Assembly: GCF_022760855.1 (NCBI RefSeq)
Contig: NZ_JAKTNR010000003.1
Location: forward strand, 186,001-250,000
Direction of reading: 5' to 3'
DNA length: 64,000 nt
From: Thermus albus
GTDB taxonomy: Bacteria; Deinococcota; Deinococci; Deinococcales; Thermaceae
Numbering within the stretch: the stretch's first letter is position 1; every line of letters begins with the position of its first letter. This document shows, piece after piece, positions 9,238 to 17,616 of this stretch. Made by a program: the position numbers and the translations under genes. The notes beneath the pieces are model-generated. The model was given only the letters and a program-made list of their open reading frames with translations, had not been told where the DNA came from and did no database searches.

Positions 9238-9922
9238 AGTTTCGGATAGACCCTTTGCCCCAACCTGGCTCGTATCCGGGCACGGCCATTGTGGTGGACG
9301 TGATCCGGGCCACCACCACCGCCGCCCTTTACCTAAGGGCGGGGGCTAAGGCCTTGGTCCTGGCTCCGGGGGTGGAGGTGGCCCGCAGTCTTCGCCAGGA
9401 TGGGGAGATCCTGGCCGGGGAGGTGGGTGGGCTTCCCCCAGAGGGGTTTGACTTGGGCAACTCCCCCCGGGAGGTGGAGGGGGTGGCGGGGAAGACGGTG
9501 GTCATGGCCACCACCAACGGCACCCGGGCAGCCCATGCGGCCTTAGGGGCCAGGCATATCCTTCTGGGTTCCTTGCAAAACGCCCAGGCGGTGGCGGAGG
9601 TGGCGGCAGGCTCAGGTGGGGAAGTGGCTATCGTCTGTGCGGGCAAGGAGGGCAACATAGCCCTGGATGACCTTTACACGGCTGGGGTCATTGGAAGACG
9701 CCTGCAGGCCCTAGGGTTTGCCCCGGAAGGGGAGATGGCCCACCTGGCCCTTTTTTGGCGGAGAACCCTCCTTTGCCGGTGCTCACTGCCAGCGAGGCGG
9801 CCAAGGCCCTGGTGGCGGTGGGGCTTGGGGAGGATGTGGCGGAGTGCGCTCGGGTGGATGCCCATGGGGTGGTCCCCCGCTTCTTGGGGATGCGGGGGGA
9901 AGGTATGGTGTTTGGGCTATAG
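9234..9922 (+). pseudogene. comB: 2-phosphosulfolactate phosphatase-like (ComB family), frameshifted
   Basis: ComB enzymes remove phosphate from 2-phospho-3-sulfolactate and, in characterised members, from other 2-phospho-hydroxyacids. The family signature is clear: VVDVIRATTT near the N-terminus, MATTNGT, and CAGKEGNIALDDLYTAG. The GTG start overlaps the tkt stop. The frame breaks after MAHLALF in a run of six T (9751-9756). With a seventh T the protein continues LAENPPLPVLTASEAAKAL and ends ...GEGMVFGL at a TAG (9920-9922), just before the next gene's Shine-Dalgarno, giving about 229 residues. The break is either a real mutation, a homopolymer sequencing error, or a slippage site. Confidence 0.8.
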
Positions 9923-9930
9923 GAGGAGGG

Positions 9931-10740
9931 ATGCTGGCCACTTTGCGGGAGGTTTTGCCGGAGAAGGGCCGGGCGGTGGGGGCCTTTGACGTGGTGGGCC
10001 TGGAGTGGGCCGAGGCCATCCTGGAGGGAGCGGAAACCTTAGGCCTTCCCGTAATCCTAAGCGTGGCTCCGCATCTCGGGGGGCCGCCCTTGGAGGCCTT
10101 AGCCCCAGGGCTTGTCCATCTGGCCGATGGGGCCAAGGTGCCCGTGGCCCTGCACCTGGACCACGGGGAGAGCCTTCAGGAGGTGGTGCGGGCCCTAAAG
10201 CTGGGCTTCACCAGCGTGATGCTGGATGGAAGCCACCTTCCCCTGGAGGAGAACATTCGCCTGACCCGCCTGGCGGTGGAGGTGGCCCGGGCCTATGGGG
10301 CCACGGTGGAGGGGGAGGTGGGGGCGGTGCCGGGAAGCTACGGGGGGGAAGTTTCCCACGAGCCCGTGGCCTACACCGACCCCCTGGAGGCCAGGCGCTA
10401 CTTGGCGGAAACCCGCGTGGACGCTTTGGCGGTGAGCATCGGCACCCGCCACGGCCTCCACAAAGGGCCGGTGCGCCTCAACTTGCCCCTTTTGGAGGAG
10501 TTAGGCCAGCTACCCGTTCCCCTGGTCCTGCACGGGGCCTCGGGCCTAAGGCCGGAGGAGTACCGGGCCTTGGTGGACCGGGGGATCCGCAAGATCAACC
10601 TGTATGCCGACCTGGCCATCGAGGCGGCCTCCCTTCTCAAGAAGGTGGAGGCGGAGGACTATTTGGGCCTGGTAGCGGGCATGAAGGAGGGCCTCAGGGA
10701 TTTGGCCATGGCGAGGATGCGCCTATGGTGGGGAAGCTGA
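9931..10740 (+). CDS. Class II fructose-bisphosphate aldolase family protein (short paralogue)
   Basis: Zinc-dependent aldolase fold, 269 residues. The zinc-binding motif LHLDHGES, the SVMLDGSH segment, EGEVGAVPG, the second zinc ligand region SIGTRHGLHKG, the LVLHGASGL loop and the KINLYADLA strand are all present. It is about 40 residues shorter than the fba product at 19230-20153 and lacks the insertion between the HGAS loop and the KIN strand, so it resembles the GatY/KbaY-type or short Fba branch. ATG at 9931 follows AGGAGGAGGG. In this operon it plausibly makes fructose-1,6- or sedoheptulose-1,7-bisphosphate, but substrate preference cannot be read from the sequence. Confidence 0.85.
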   Translation: MLATLREVLPEKGRAVGAFDVVGLEWAEAILEGAETLGLPVILSVAPHLGGPPLEALAPGLVHLADGAKVPVALHLDHGESLQEVVRALKLGFTSVMLDGSHLPLEENIRLTRLAVEVARAYGATVEGEVGAVPGSYGGEVSHEPVAYTDPLEARRYLAETRVDALAVSIGTRHGLHKGPVRLNLPLLEELGQLPVPLVLHGASGLRPEEYRALVDRGIRKINLYADLAIEAASLLKKVEAEDYLGLVAGMKEGLRDLAMARMRLWWGS

Positions 10741-11479
10741 AAGCCCTTCTTTGGGACTTGGATGGCACCTTGGCCGAAACCGAGGAGCTTCACCGCGAGG
10801 CCTTTAACCGGGCCTTTGCCCACTTCGGCCTTCCCCTTTACTGGGACCAGGAGACCTACGCCCGCCTCCTTTGGACCAGGGGGGCAAGGAGCGCCTTAAG
10901 CGGGCCTTGGAGGAAACCCCTGGAGCGCCCAACCTCACCTGGGAGGAGATCGCCGAGGTCCACCGGTACAAGACGGACCTTTACCTAAAGCTTTTGCGGG
11001 AGGAAGGGGTCACGCTTCGGCCTGGAGTGCGCCGGCTCCTTGGCGAAGCCCGGGAGGCGGGGGTAGCCTTGGGCCTTTGCACCACCACCAGCCCGGAAAA
11101 CGCGGAGGCCTTCTTGGAGGGTACGGGGCTTTTGGGCTGGTTTGACCTGGTCCTGGCGGGGGATGTGGTCCCCAGGAAAAAGCCCGACCCGAGCATTTAC
11201 CTCCTGGCCCAGGAGCGGCTGGGTTTGGCCCCTGAGGAGGCCCTAGTGGTGGAGGATTCCCGAAACGGCCTCCTAAGCGCCAAGGGGGCAGGTTTTCCGG
11301 TCCTCATCACCCCTAGCCTCTATACCCTGGACCAGGACTACCGGGAGGCCGAGGCCCTCCTTCCTCACCTGGGGGAGCCTGGGGATCCGGCCCCGGTGCT
11401 CCAAGGGCCGAGGGCCAGGGAGCGGGTGGTGGTGGATCTGGGTTATCTGGAGGAGGTACGGAGATGGTGGAGCACTTGA
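10725..11479 (+). pseudogene. cbbY: CbbY-type HAD phosphatase, frameshifted
   Basis: HAD-superfamily phosphatase. CbbY enzymes linked to red-type RuBisCO are known to dephosphorylate xylulose-1,5-bisphosphate, a misfire product that inhibits RuBisCO. The nucleophile motif is LWDLDGTLAETEELH, followed by FNRAFAHFGLPLYWD. The frame then breaks at a six-G run (10879-10884). A seventh G restores TRGGKERLKRALEE, as in CbbY, and the rest follows in the other frame: LGLCTTTSPENAEAF, GDVVPRKKPDP and EDSRNGLLSAKGAG. The ATG at 10725 lies inside the aldolase 3' end. Repaired length is about 251 residues. Whether the break is real or a homopolymer error needs reads. Confidence 0.82.
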
Positions 11480-11772
11480 TCGTGTTTAACACTGAGGCCA
11501 GCCCAGAGGAGGTGCGCCGCATGGTGCAGCAGGCGCGGGAGGTCCTGCTGCAGATTCCTGGGGTCTGCGGCCTACGCTATGGGGAGGCCCTTTCCCCGGA
11601 GGCCCGCTACCGCTACTGGCTTTCGGTCCTCTTTGAGGGGCCGGAGGTGGTGGAGTTCTACCGGGACCATCCCCTGCACGTGGAGTTCGCCAACCGGGTC
11701 TTCCGCCCCATGGCCAAGGACCGGATCACCACCGACTACCTGGTGATGACGGAGGTACCATGCGGCACCTAA
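11464..11772 (+). CDS. Dabb (stress-responsive A/B barrel) domain protein
   Basis: Small protein of 102 residues with the ferredoxin-like Dabb fold. The motifs are the opening MVEHLIVFNT, the middle RYGEALSPEARYRYWLSVLF, and the closing YRDHPLHVEFANRVFRPMAKDR, where the HP..V.F pattern is typical. Dabb proteins are usually dimers of unclear function. It overlaps the end of cbbY by 16 bp and the start of the next gene by 13 bp, so it is translationally coupled within the CBB operon. A role in carbon fixation is inferred only from position. Confidence 0.8.
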   Translation: MVEHLIVFNTEASPEEVRRMVQQAREVLLQIPGVCGLRYGEALSPEARYRYWLSVLFEGPEVVEFYRDHPLHVEFANRVFRPMAKDRITTDYLVMTEVPCGT

Positions 11773-12032
11773 CCCACCAGGAGGCGGAGCGCAAGGCCCT
11801 TAAGATTTTGGTGGACGGGCTGGGGGAGGGTTTGGTGGTAGAGGGGGAGGGGGGGTACTACGCCCTCTACTACTTCTACAGCTGGTACGGGCGCAAGGCC
11901 CCCGACCCCGAGGAAACCCCCGACTGGGTGGAAGGACCTAGGCCCTCCCCCGAGGGGTTCCGCGACCCCTACGACCAAGCCCGCTGGTTGGAGGATAATG
12001 GGTATACGCTCTTCATCAACGAGTCCAAGTAG
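11760..12032 (+). CDS. Small protein of unknown family, copy A
   Basis: Ninety residues, acidic, no signal peptide or membrane segment. I do not recognise the family. It is clearly a paralogue of the next gene: both share a QEA(E/R)K start, a Y(Y/W)ALYY(F/L)Y core, a W(V/M)EGP(R/L)P segment, EG(F/I)R(D/S)PY, and an acidic LE..G end with Asn in the last residues. The ATG at 11760 overlaps the Dabb gene. Aromatic residues are unusually dense around positions 32-43. It is likely a soluble, structured protein expressed with the CBB enzymes. Confidence 0.8.
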   Translation: MRHLTHQEAERKALKILVDGLGEGLVVEGEGGYYALYYFYSWYGRKAPDPEETPDWVEGPRPSPEGFRDPYDQARWLEDNGYTLFINESK

Positions 12033-12041
12033 GAGGTGGGT

Positions 12042-12311
12042 ATGGACTACTCCGAGATGCCCTACCAGGAGGCCAGGAAGCAGGCGGTTAAGGTGCTGGA
12101 GGACGGCTACGGGGATGCGGTGATCCTCAAGGACGCCCACGGGTACTGGGCCCTCTACTACCTCTATGGCTTCCAGGCTCCACCCCCCGAAGCCCTGCCC
12201 CACTGGATGGAAGGACCCTTGCCCACGGAGGAGGGTATCCGCTCCCCTTACGAGATGCAGAAGTTCTTGGAGGAACAGGGGGAGTTTACCTACCTCAACG
12301 ACGTAGACTAG
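12042..12311 (+). CDS. Small protein of unknown family, copy B
   Basis: Eighty-nine residues, the tandem paralogue of the preceding gene and about 40 percent identical to it by eye, with the same order of motifs (GYWALYYLYG, HWMEGPLPTEEG, RSPYEMQKFLEEQG). The ATG at 12042 is preferred over the GTG at 12036 because AGGAGG sits 6 bp upstream of it. Only 9 bp separate it from copy A and 4 bp from psiE. Function is unknown. Retention of both copies in one operon suggests a heteromer or two specialised roles, which is inference. Confidence 0.8.
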   Translation: MDYSEMPYQEARKQAVKVLEDGYGDAVILKDAHGYWALYYLYGFQAPPPEALPHWMEGPLPTEEGIRSPYEMQKFLEEQGEFTYLNDVD

Positions 12312-12315
12312 ACCC

Positions 12316-12756
12316 ATGAAGCGGGATGCCTACCGGGTCCTCCAGGTTACGGAAACCGTCATCTATCTCTTCGCCGGCTTCCTGATCGCGGCTGGGGCGG
12401 CGGTGCTCCTCCTTTCCACCCTGGTGGAGGGGGTTCGCCACCTCATGGAGGGGGACTATGGGGAGGTGGCCCTAGCCCTTTTGGACCGGGTACTCCTGGC
12501 CTTGATGTTGGCGGAGATCCTCTACACCCTGCTCCGCTTTGCCAAGGAGGGGACCCTCGAGGCCACCCCCTTTCTGGTCATCGGCCTCATCGCCGCCATC
12601 CGCCGCATCCTGGTCCTCACCGCAGAGGCGGTGGAGAAGTTTGACCTGGCGGACCCGGCCTTCATGGCGGTGCTGGCGGAGCTAGGGCTTCTTTCCCTCA
12701 TGGTGGTGGCCCTTGCCCTAGCCATGCGCCTGGTTAGGAGCGAAGCAGGGCGATGA
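12316..12756 (+). CDS. PsiE-family membrane protein
   Basis: A 146-residue protein with four predicted membrane helices (about 16-36, 55-72, 78-100 and 116-138). The segment ATPFLVIGLIAAIRRILVLT is typical of the phosphate-starvation-inducible E (PsiE) family, whose molecular role is unknown. It is the last gene of the left CBB operon. Its stop overlaps the 3' end of the convergent cbbR by 23 bp, with no terminator between them. A link to phosphate or bicarbonate supply is speculation. Confidence 0.75.
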   Translation: MKRDAYRVLQVTETVIYLFAGFLIAAGAAVLLLSTLVEGVRHLMEGDYGEVALALLDRVLLALMLAEILYTLLRFAKEGTLEATPFLVIGLIAAIRRILVLTAEAVEKFDLADPAFMAVLAELGLLSLMVVALALAMRLVRSEAGR

Positions 12757-13639
12757 GGGCTTGGGCTGCGGGGTTGGCCACGCTCTTGGGGTGCACCAGC
12801 CAGAAGTAGCGGCGGATCTCCCCCACGGGCTCGGATAGCCTTAAGGCGCGCAGGTTCCCCACCTTTAGGTTGGGTTGAACCACCACCCGGCTCACAATAC
12901 CCACCCCGGCTCCGGCCAGCACCAGGCGCTTGGTCACCTCGTTGTTGTCGGTGTAGAAGATGGGGTTAAGTTCCAGGCCCACCTGTTCAAAGGCCCGCTC
13001 CAGGGCCCGCCAGGTCATGGAGCCGGGCTTCCGCACGATAAGGGTTTCCTCCATGAGCCACTCCGGGGGTATGGTATCCCGCCCGGCCCAAGGGTGGTCG
13101 GGAGGCACGATGAGGACCAGCTCGTCCTCGTAGAAGAGATGGCGCTCATACCCTTCCCAGTGCTCCACGCCTTCTAAAATGGCGAACTCCACCTCCCCCA
13201 TGCGCAGGCGTTCCGCCAGGCGTTCGGAGGAGCCGCTTTCCACGTGGATCCGTACTCCCGGATGGGCCTCGTGGAAGTCCTTTAGGAACAGGGGGAGGAC
13301 GTAGGTGGCCATGGTGGTGGCGGCTCCCAAGGTGACCTCCCCCAGCTCCAGCCGGCCCATGGCCTGGGAGACCCGCTGAAACTCCTCCAGGGCCTGGACC
13401 ACCCGCCGGGCCTCGGGCAAGAGGGCCTCCCCTACCCGGGAAAGGACCAGGTGCCGGCCCTGGCGCTCAAAAAGGGGGTGGCCTACCTGCTCCTCCAGGC
13501 TTCGCAGGTACTGGCTTACCGCAGGCTGCGTGATGCCCAAGGCCAAAGCCGCCCGGCCCACGCCTCCTTCCTCCACCACCGTCACGAAGACCCGTAATGC
13601 AGCGGGGTTGGGCAGTTTAGCGTTCTTAGTTATCAACAT
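12734..13639 (-). CDS. cbbR: LysR-type regulator, CbbR-like
   Basis: Transcription regulator of 301 residues. The N-terminal winged helix is clear (PNPAALRVFVTVVEEGGVGRAALALGITQPAVSQYLRSLEE), followed by the LysR substrate-binding domain (VTLGAATTMATYVLP, and VLAGAGVGIVSR in the second half). The protein length and its position, divergent from glpX-cbbLSX-prk, are classical for CbbR, which senses metabolites such as NADPH or RuBP. The ATG at 13639 has no Shine-Dalgarno. A promoter TTGTCA-17-TACCAT ends 6 nt before it, so the message is probably leaderless. The inverted repeat at 13644-13668 covers its own promoter, suggesting autoregulation. Confidence 0.88.
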   Translation of the reverse strand: MLITKNAKLPNPAALRVFVTVVEEGGVGRAALALGITQPAVSQYLRSLEEQVGHPLFERQGRHLVLSRVGEALLPEARRVVQALEEFQRVSQAMGRLELGEVTLGAATTMATYVLPLFLKDFHEAHPGVRIHVESGSSERLAERLRMGEVEFAILEGVEHWEGYERHLFYEDELVLIVPPDHPWAGRDTIPPEWLMEETLIVRKPGSMTWRALERAFEQVGLELNPIFYTDNNEVTKRLVLAGAGVGIVSRVVVQPNLKVGNLRALRLSEPVGEIRRYFWLVHPKSVANPAAQALIALLRS

Positions 13640-13643
13640 TTTC

Positions 13644-13668
13644 TTATGGTATCACCAAAGATACATAA
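13644..13668. promoter_or_regulatory. Inverted repeat over the cbbR promoter (putative CbbR operator 1)
   Basis: TTATG-g-TATC, six bases, GATA-CATAA: nearly perfect dyad symmetry with one extra base in the left arm. It occupies the spacer and -10 of the cbbR promoter and starts 5 bp from the cbbR ATG, the usual position for LysR autorepression. Confidence 0.65.
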
Positions 13669-13674
13669 TGACAA
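13646..13674 (-). promoter_or_regulatory. cbbR promoter
   Basis: Minus-strand -35 TTGTCA (13674-13669), exact 17-bp spacer, -10 TACCAT (13651-13646), then 6 nt to the ATG. The arrangement implies leaderless translation. Confidence 0.7.
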
Positions 13675-13746
13675 TAAGGGAACATTGGTCACTCAGTTTA
13701 GCAGTTCCTTATATGGTTGTATGCTTATGGCGTGCGTCAAAACATA

Positions 13747-13761
13747 TGATTGCAGTAATCA
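13747..13761. promoter_or_regulatory. Perfect inverted repeat over the glpX -35 (putative CbbR operator 2)
   Basis: TGATT-GCAGT-AATCA, five-base perfect arms. It contains the -35 box of the right CBB operon, as expected for an activator or repressor site. Three CTTAT(AT)GG-like direct repeats at about 13643, 13708 and 13724 lie between the two inverted repeats and may be further contacts. Confidence 0.6.
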
Positions 13762-13778
13762 AACGCCCCCCCTAAGGT
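13750..13778 (+). promoter_or_regulatory. Promoter of the glpX-cbbLSX-prk-rpe-fba operon
   Basis: -35 TTGCAG (13750-13755), 17-bp spacer, weak -10 TAAGGT (13773-13778), then 6 nt to the glpX ATG. The weak -10 fits a promoter that needs an activator. Confidence 0.6.
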
Positions 13779-13784
13779 AAGGGC

Positions 13785-14765
13785 ATGGCTATGCCCACAC
13801 GCAACCTAGGCCTGGACCTGATGCGGGCTACGGAGGCTGCGGCCTTGGCCTCGGCCCGCTTCGTGGGCCGGGGGGATAAGGAAGGAGGGGACCAGGCGGC
13901 GGTGGAGGCCATGCGCCTTCTCCTGAACAGCCTGGATTTCCGCGGCCGGGTGGTGATCGGGGAAGGGGAGAAGGATAAGGCCCCCATGCTCTATAACGGG
14001 GAGGTCCTGGGCCAAGGGGAGGGTCCCCTTTGGGACCTGGCGGTGGACCCCGTGGAGGGAACGAGGCTTCTGGCCCTGGGCCGCCCGGGGGCCATCAGCG
14101 TGATCGCCGCTGCCCCGGAAGGCACCCTCTTCAATCCGGGCCCGGCCTTCTATGCCGCCAAGCTGGTGGTGGGCCCTGAGGCCAAAGAGGCCATTGACCT
14201 GAAGGCCTCGGTGGCCGACAACCTCAAGGAGATCGCCCGTGCCCTAAAGAAGGAGGTGCGGGAGCTCACAGTCTTTGTCCTGGACAAGCCCCGCCACGGG
14301 CGGCTCATTGAGGAAATCCGCATGGCGGGGGCCCGGATCAGCCTGCAGACCGATGGGGATGTGGGTGGGGCCCTGGCCGCGGTCTTGCCCGACACCGGCA
14401 TAGATGTCCTCATGGGGACCGGGGGTACGCCGGAAGGGGTTATCGCCGCCGTGGCGGTGCGGGCCCTCGGAGGAGGGATGCAGATGCGCCTGGACCCCCA
14501 GAGCGAGGAGGAACGTTGGAACGTGGTGCATGCCGGGTATGACCTGGATCGGGTCTATACCCTCGAGGAGCTCTGCGCCGCCGAAGACACCCACTTTGCT
14601 GCCACCGGCATCACCGATGGCCCCTTCCTCCGAGGGGTACGGTATGGGGAGAGCCGGGCTTGGACCGAAAGCCTGGTGATCCGCGGGGCCACCCGTACCT
14701 TGAGGAAGGTGGAAGCGTGGCACCAGTTAGGGAAGCTTCGGGGCATCAGCCCCGTGGCCTATTAG
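13785..14765 (+). CDS. glpX: Class II fructose-1,6-/sedoheptulose-1,7-bisphosphatase
   Basis: Metal-dependent sugar bisphosphatase of 326 residues. In CBB clusters the class II enzyme usually acts on both fructose-1,6- and sedoheptulose-1,7-bisphosphate. Motifs are GDKEGGDQAAVEAMR, VIGEGEKDKAPMLYNGE (metal site), AVDPVEGTRLLALG, LQTDGDVGGALAAVLP and MGTGGTPEGVIAA. It is the first gene of the right operon. ATG at 13785 is favoured by promoter spacing; a second ATG lies two codons downstream. The stop is 9 bp before cbbL. Confidence 0.95.
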   Translation: MAMPTRNLGLDLMRATEAAALASARFVGRGDKEGGDQAAVEAMRLLLNSLDFRGRVVIGEGEKDKAPMLYNGEVLGQGEGPLWDLAVDPVEGTRLLALGRPGAISVIAAAPEGTLFNPGPAFYAAKLVVGPEAKEAIDLKASVADNLKEIARALKKEVRELTVFVLDKPRHGRLIEEIRMAGARISLQTDGDVGGALAAVLPDTGIDVLMGTGGTPEGVIAAVAVRALGGGMQMRLDPQSEEERWNVVHAGYDLDRVYTLEELCAAEDTHFAATGITDGPFLRGVRYGESRAWTESLVIRGATRTLRKVEAWHQLGKLRGISPVAY

Positions 14766-16214
<1,449 letters not shown>

Positions 16215-16232
16215 GGAAAGGAGCTGAGAAAG

Positions 16233-16658
16233 ATGCGGATCACCCAAGGGACCTTTTCTTATCTGCCCGATCTCACGGACGAGGAAATCCGGGCCCAGAT
16301 TGAGTACATCATCAAAAACGGTTGGGCGGTTTCCATTGAGTACACCGATGACCCCAGCCCCTACAACGTCTACTGGAACATGTGGGGCCTGCCCATGTTT
16401 GACCTGGAGGACCCGGCGGCGGCCATGTACGAGTTCCAGAAGTGCCGCGAGGCCTTCCCCAACCACTACATCAAGATCAACGGCTACGACCCCTCTCCCA
16501 TGTGGCAGGCGCAAAGGGTGTCCTTCATCGCCCACCGCCCCAAGAAGGAGCCCGGTTTCCGCCTGCACCGGCAGCTTTACTCGGATGGCCGCCGGCTTCG
16601 CTACACCTTGGAGGCCTACGCCACCATGAGGCCGGAAGGCGAGCGTTACTCGGACTAA
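16233..16658 (+). CDS. cbbS: RuBisCO small subunit, red-type
   Basis: Small subunit of the L8S8 enzyme, 141 residues. The core carries [21 protein letters not shown], the [17 protein letters not shown] segment and [22 protein letters not shown]. The C-terminal extension after HRP (about 35 residues, [21 protein letters not shown]...) is characteristic of red-type small subunits, where it forms a beta-hairpin lining the central pore of the holoenzyme. ATG at 16233 follows AAGGAAAGGAG. A strong hairpin lies just after the stop, before cbbX. Confidence 0.96.
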   Translation: MRITQGTFSYLPDLTDEEIRAQIEYIIKNGWAVSIEYTDDPSPYNVYWNMWGLPMFDLEDPAAAMYEFQKCREAFPNHYIKINGYDPSPMWQAQRVSFIAHRPKKEPGFRLHRQLYSDGRRLRYTLEAYATMRPEGERYSD

Positions 16659-16667
16659 CCCGGTAGC

Positions 16668-16705
16668 TTCCAAGGGGTCCTGGACAGCGCCAGGACCCCT
16701 TGGAA
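16668..16705 (+). promoter_or_regulatory. Perfect 16-bp hairpin between cbbS and cbbX
   Basis: TTCCAAGGGGTCCTGG, loop ACAGCG, then the exact reverse complement. There is no T-tract after it (AAGACCC), so it is not a standard terminator. It more likely stabilises the 3' end of the cbbLS message, or partly terminates or processes it, so that structural subunits are made in excess over the activase. Confidence 0.75.
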
Positions 16706-16722
16706 AGACCCAAAGGAGGCCC

Positions 16723-17616
16723 ATGCTGGATGCGCAAAGCCCAAACCTCGCGGTGGTGAAAAACCCCGAGATCGAGGCGGTTCTGGAAACCCTGGATCGG
16801 GAGCTGATCGGTCTTAAGCCGGTAAAACAGCGCATCCGGGAGATTGCTGCCTACCTCTCCGTGGACAAGCTCCGCCGGGAGCTGGGGCTTACCGCCGACC
16901 GCCCCACCTTGCACATGGCCTTCGTGGGCCCCCCGGGTACAGGCAAGACCACCGTGGCCATGCGGATGGCCACCATCCTCCACAAGTTGGGCTACATCCG
17001 CCGCGACCACCTGGTGGTGGCCAGCCGCGACGACCTGGTGGGCCAGTACATCGGCCACACCGCCCCCAAGACCAAGGAGGTCCTGAAGCGGGCCATGGGG
17101 GGAGTGCTCTTCATTGATGAGGCCTACAGCCTTTACCGGGCGGAGAACGAGCGGGACTACGGCCAGGAAACCATAGAGATCCTCCTCCAGGTGATGGAGA
17201 ACCAGCGGGAGGACCTGGTGGTGATCCTGGCTGGCTACAAGGACCGCATGGAGGAGTTCTTCGCTTTGAACCCGGGGATGCGCTCCCGCATCGCCCACCA
17301 CATTGAGTTTCCCCCCTATAGCGCCGAGGAGCTCTTCCAGATCGGCAAGCTCATGCTGGAAAAGCAGGGCTACCGTTTCACCCAGGAGGCGGAAAGGGCT
17401 TTCCTGGAGTACCTGGAAAGGCGCATGCAGCTTCCCAACTTCGCCTACGCCCGTAGCGTGCGCAACGCCCTGGACCGCTTCAAGCTTAGGCAGGCCTACC
17501 GGCTTTACCAGAAGGCGGGGCCGGTGACCCCAGAGGAACTCATGACCATCACCGCCGACGATATCTACGCCAGCTCGGTCTTTAAGGAGGAGAAGGAGGA
17601 AGAAGATGCCCCATAG
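16723..17616 (+). CDS. cbbX: Red-type RuBisCO activase CbbX
   Basis: AAA+ ATPase that pulls the large-subunit C-terminus into its pore to release inhibitory sugar phosphates from red-type RuBisCO. It has 297 residues. Walker A is GPPGTGKT (69-76), the pore loop is YIGHTAPK (109-116) and Walker B is VLFIDEA (128-134). The sensor region ([19 protein letters not shown]) and C-terminal helical lid ([20 protein letters not shown]) are as in known CbbX. AGGAGG lies upstream. The last 11 bp overlap prk. Its presence independently supports the red-type assignment of cbbL. Confidence 0.96.
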   Translation: MLDAQSPNLAVVKNPEIEAVLETLDRELIGLKPVKQRIREIAAYLSVDKLRRELGLTADRPTLHMAFVGPPGTGKTTVAMRMATILHKLGYIRRDHLVVASRDDLVGQYIGHTAPKTKEVLKRAMGGVLFIDEAYSLYRAENERDYGQETIEILLQVMENQREDLVVILAGYKDRMEEFFALNPGMRSRIAHHIEFPPYSAEELFQIGKLMLEKQGYRFTQEAERAFLEYLERRMQLPNFAYARSVRNALDRFKLRQAYRLYQKAGPVTPEELMTITADDIYASSVFKEEKEEEDAP

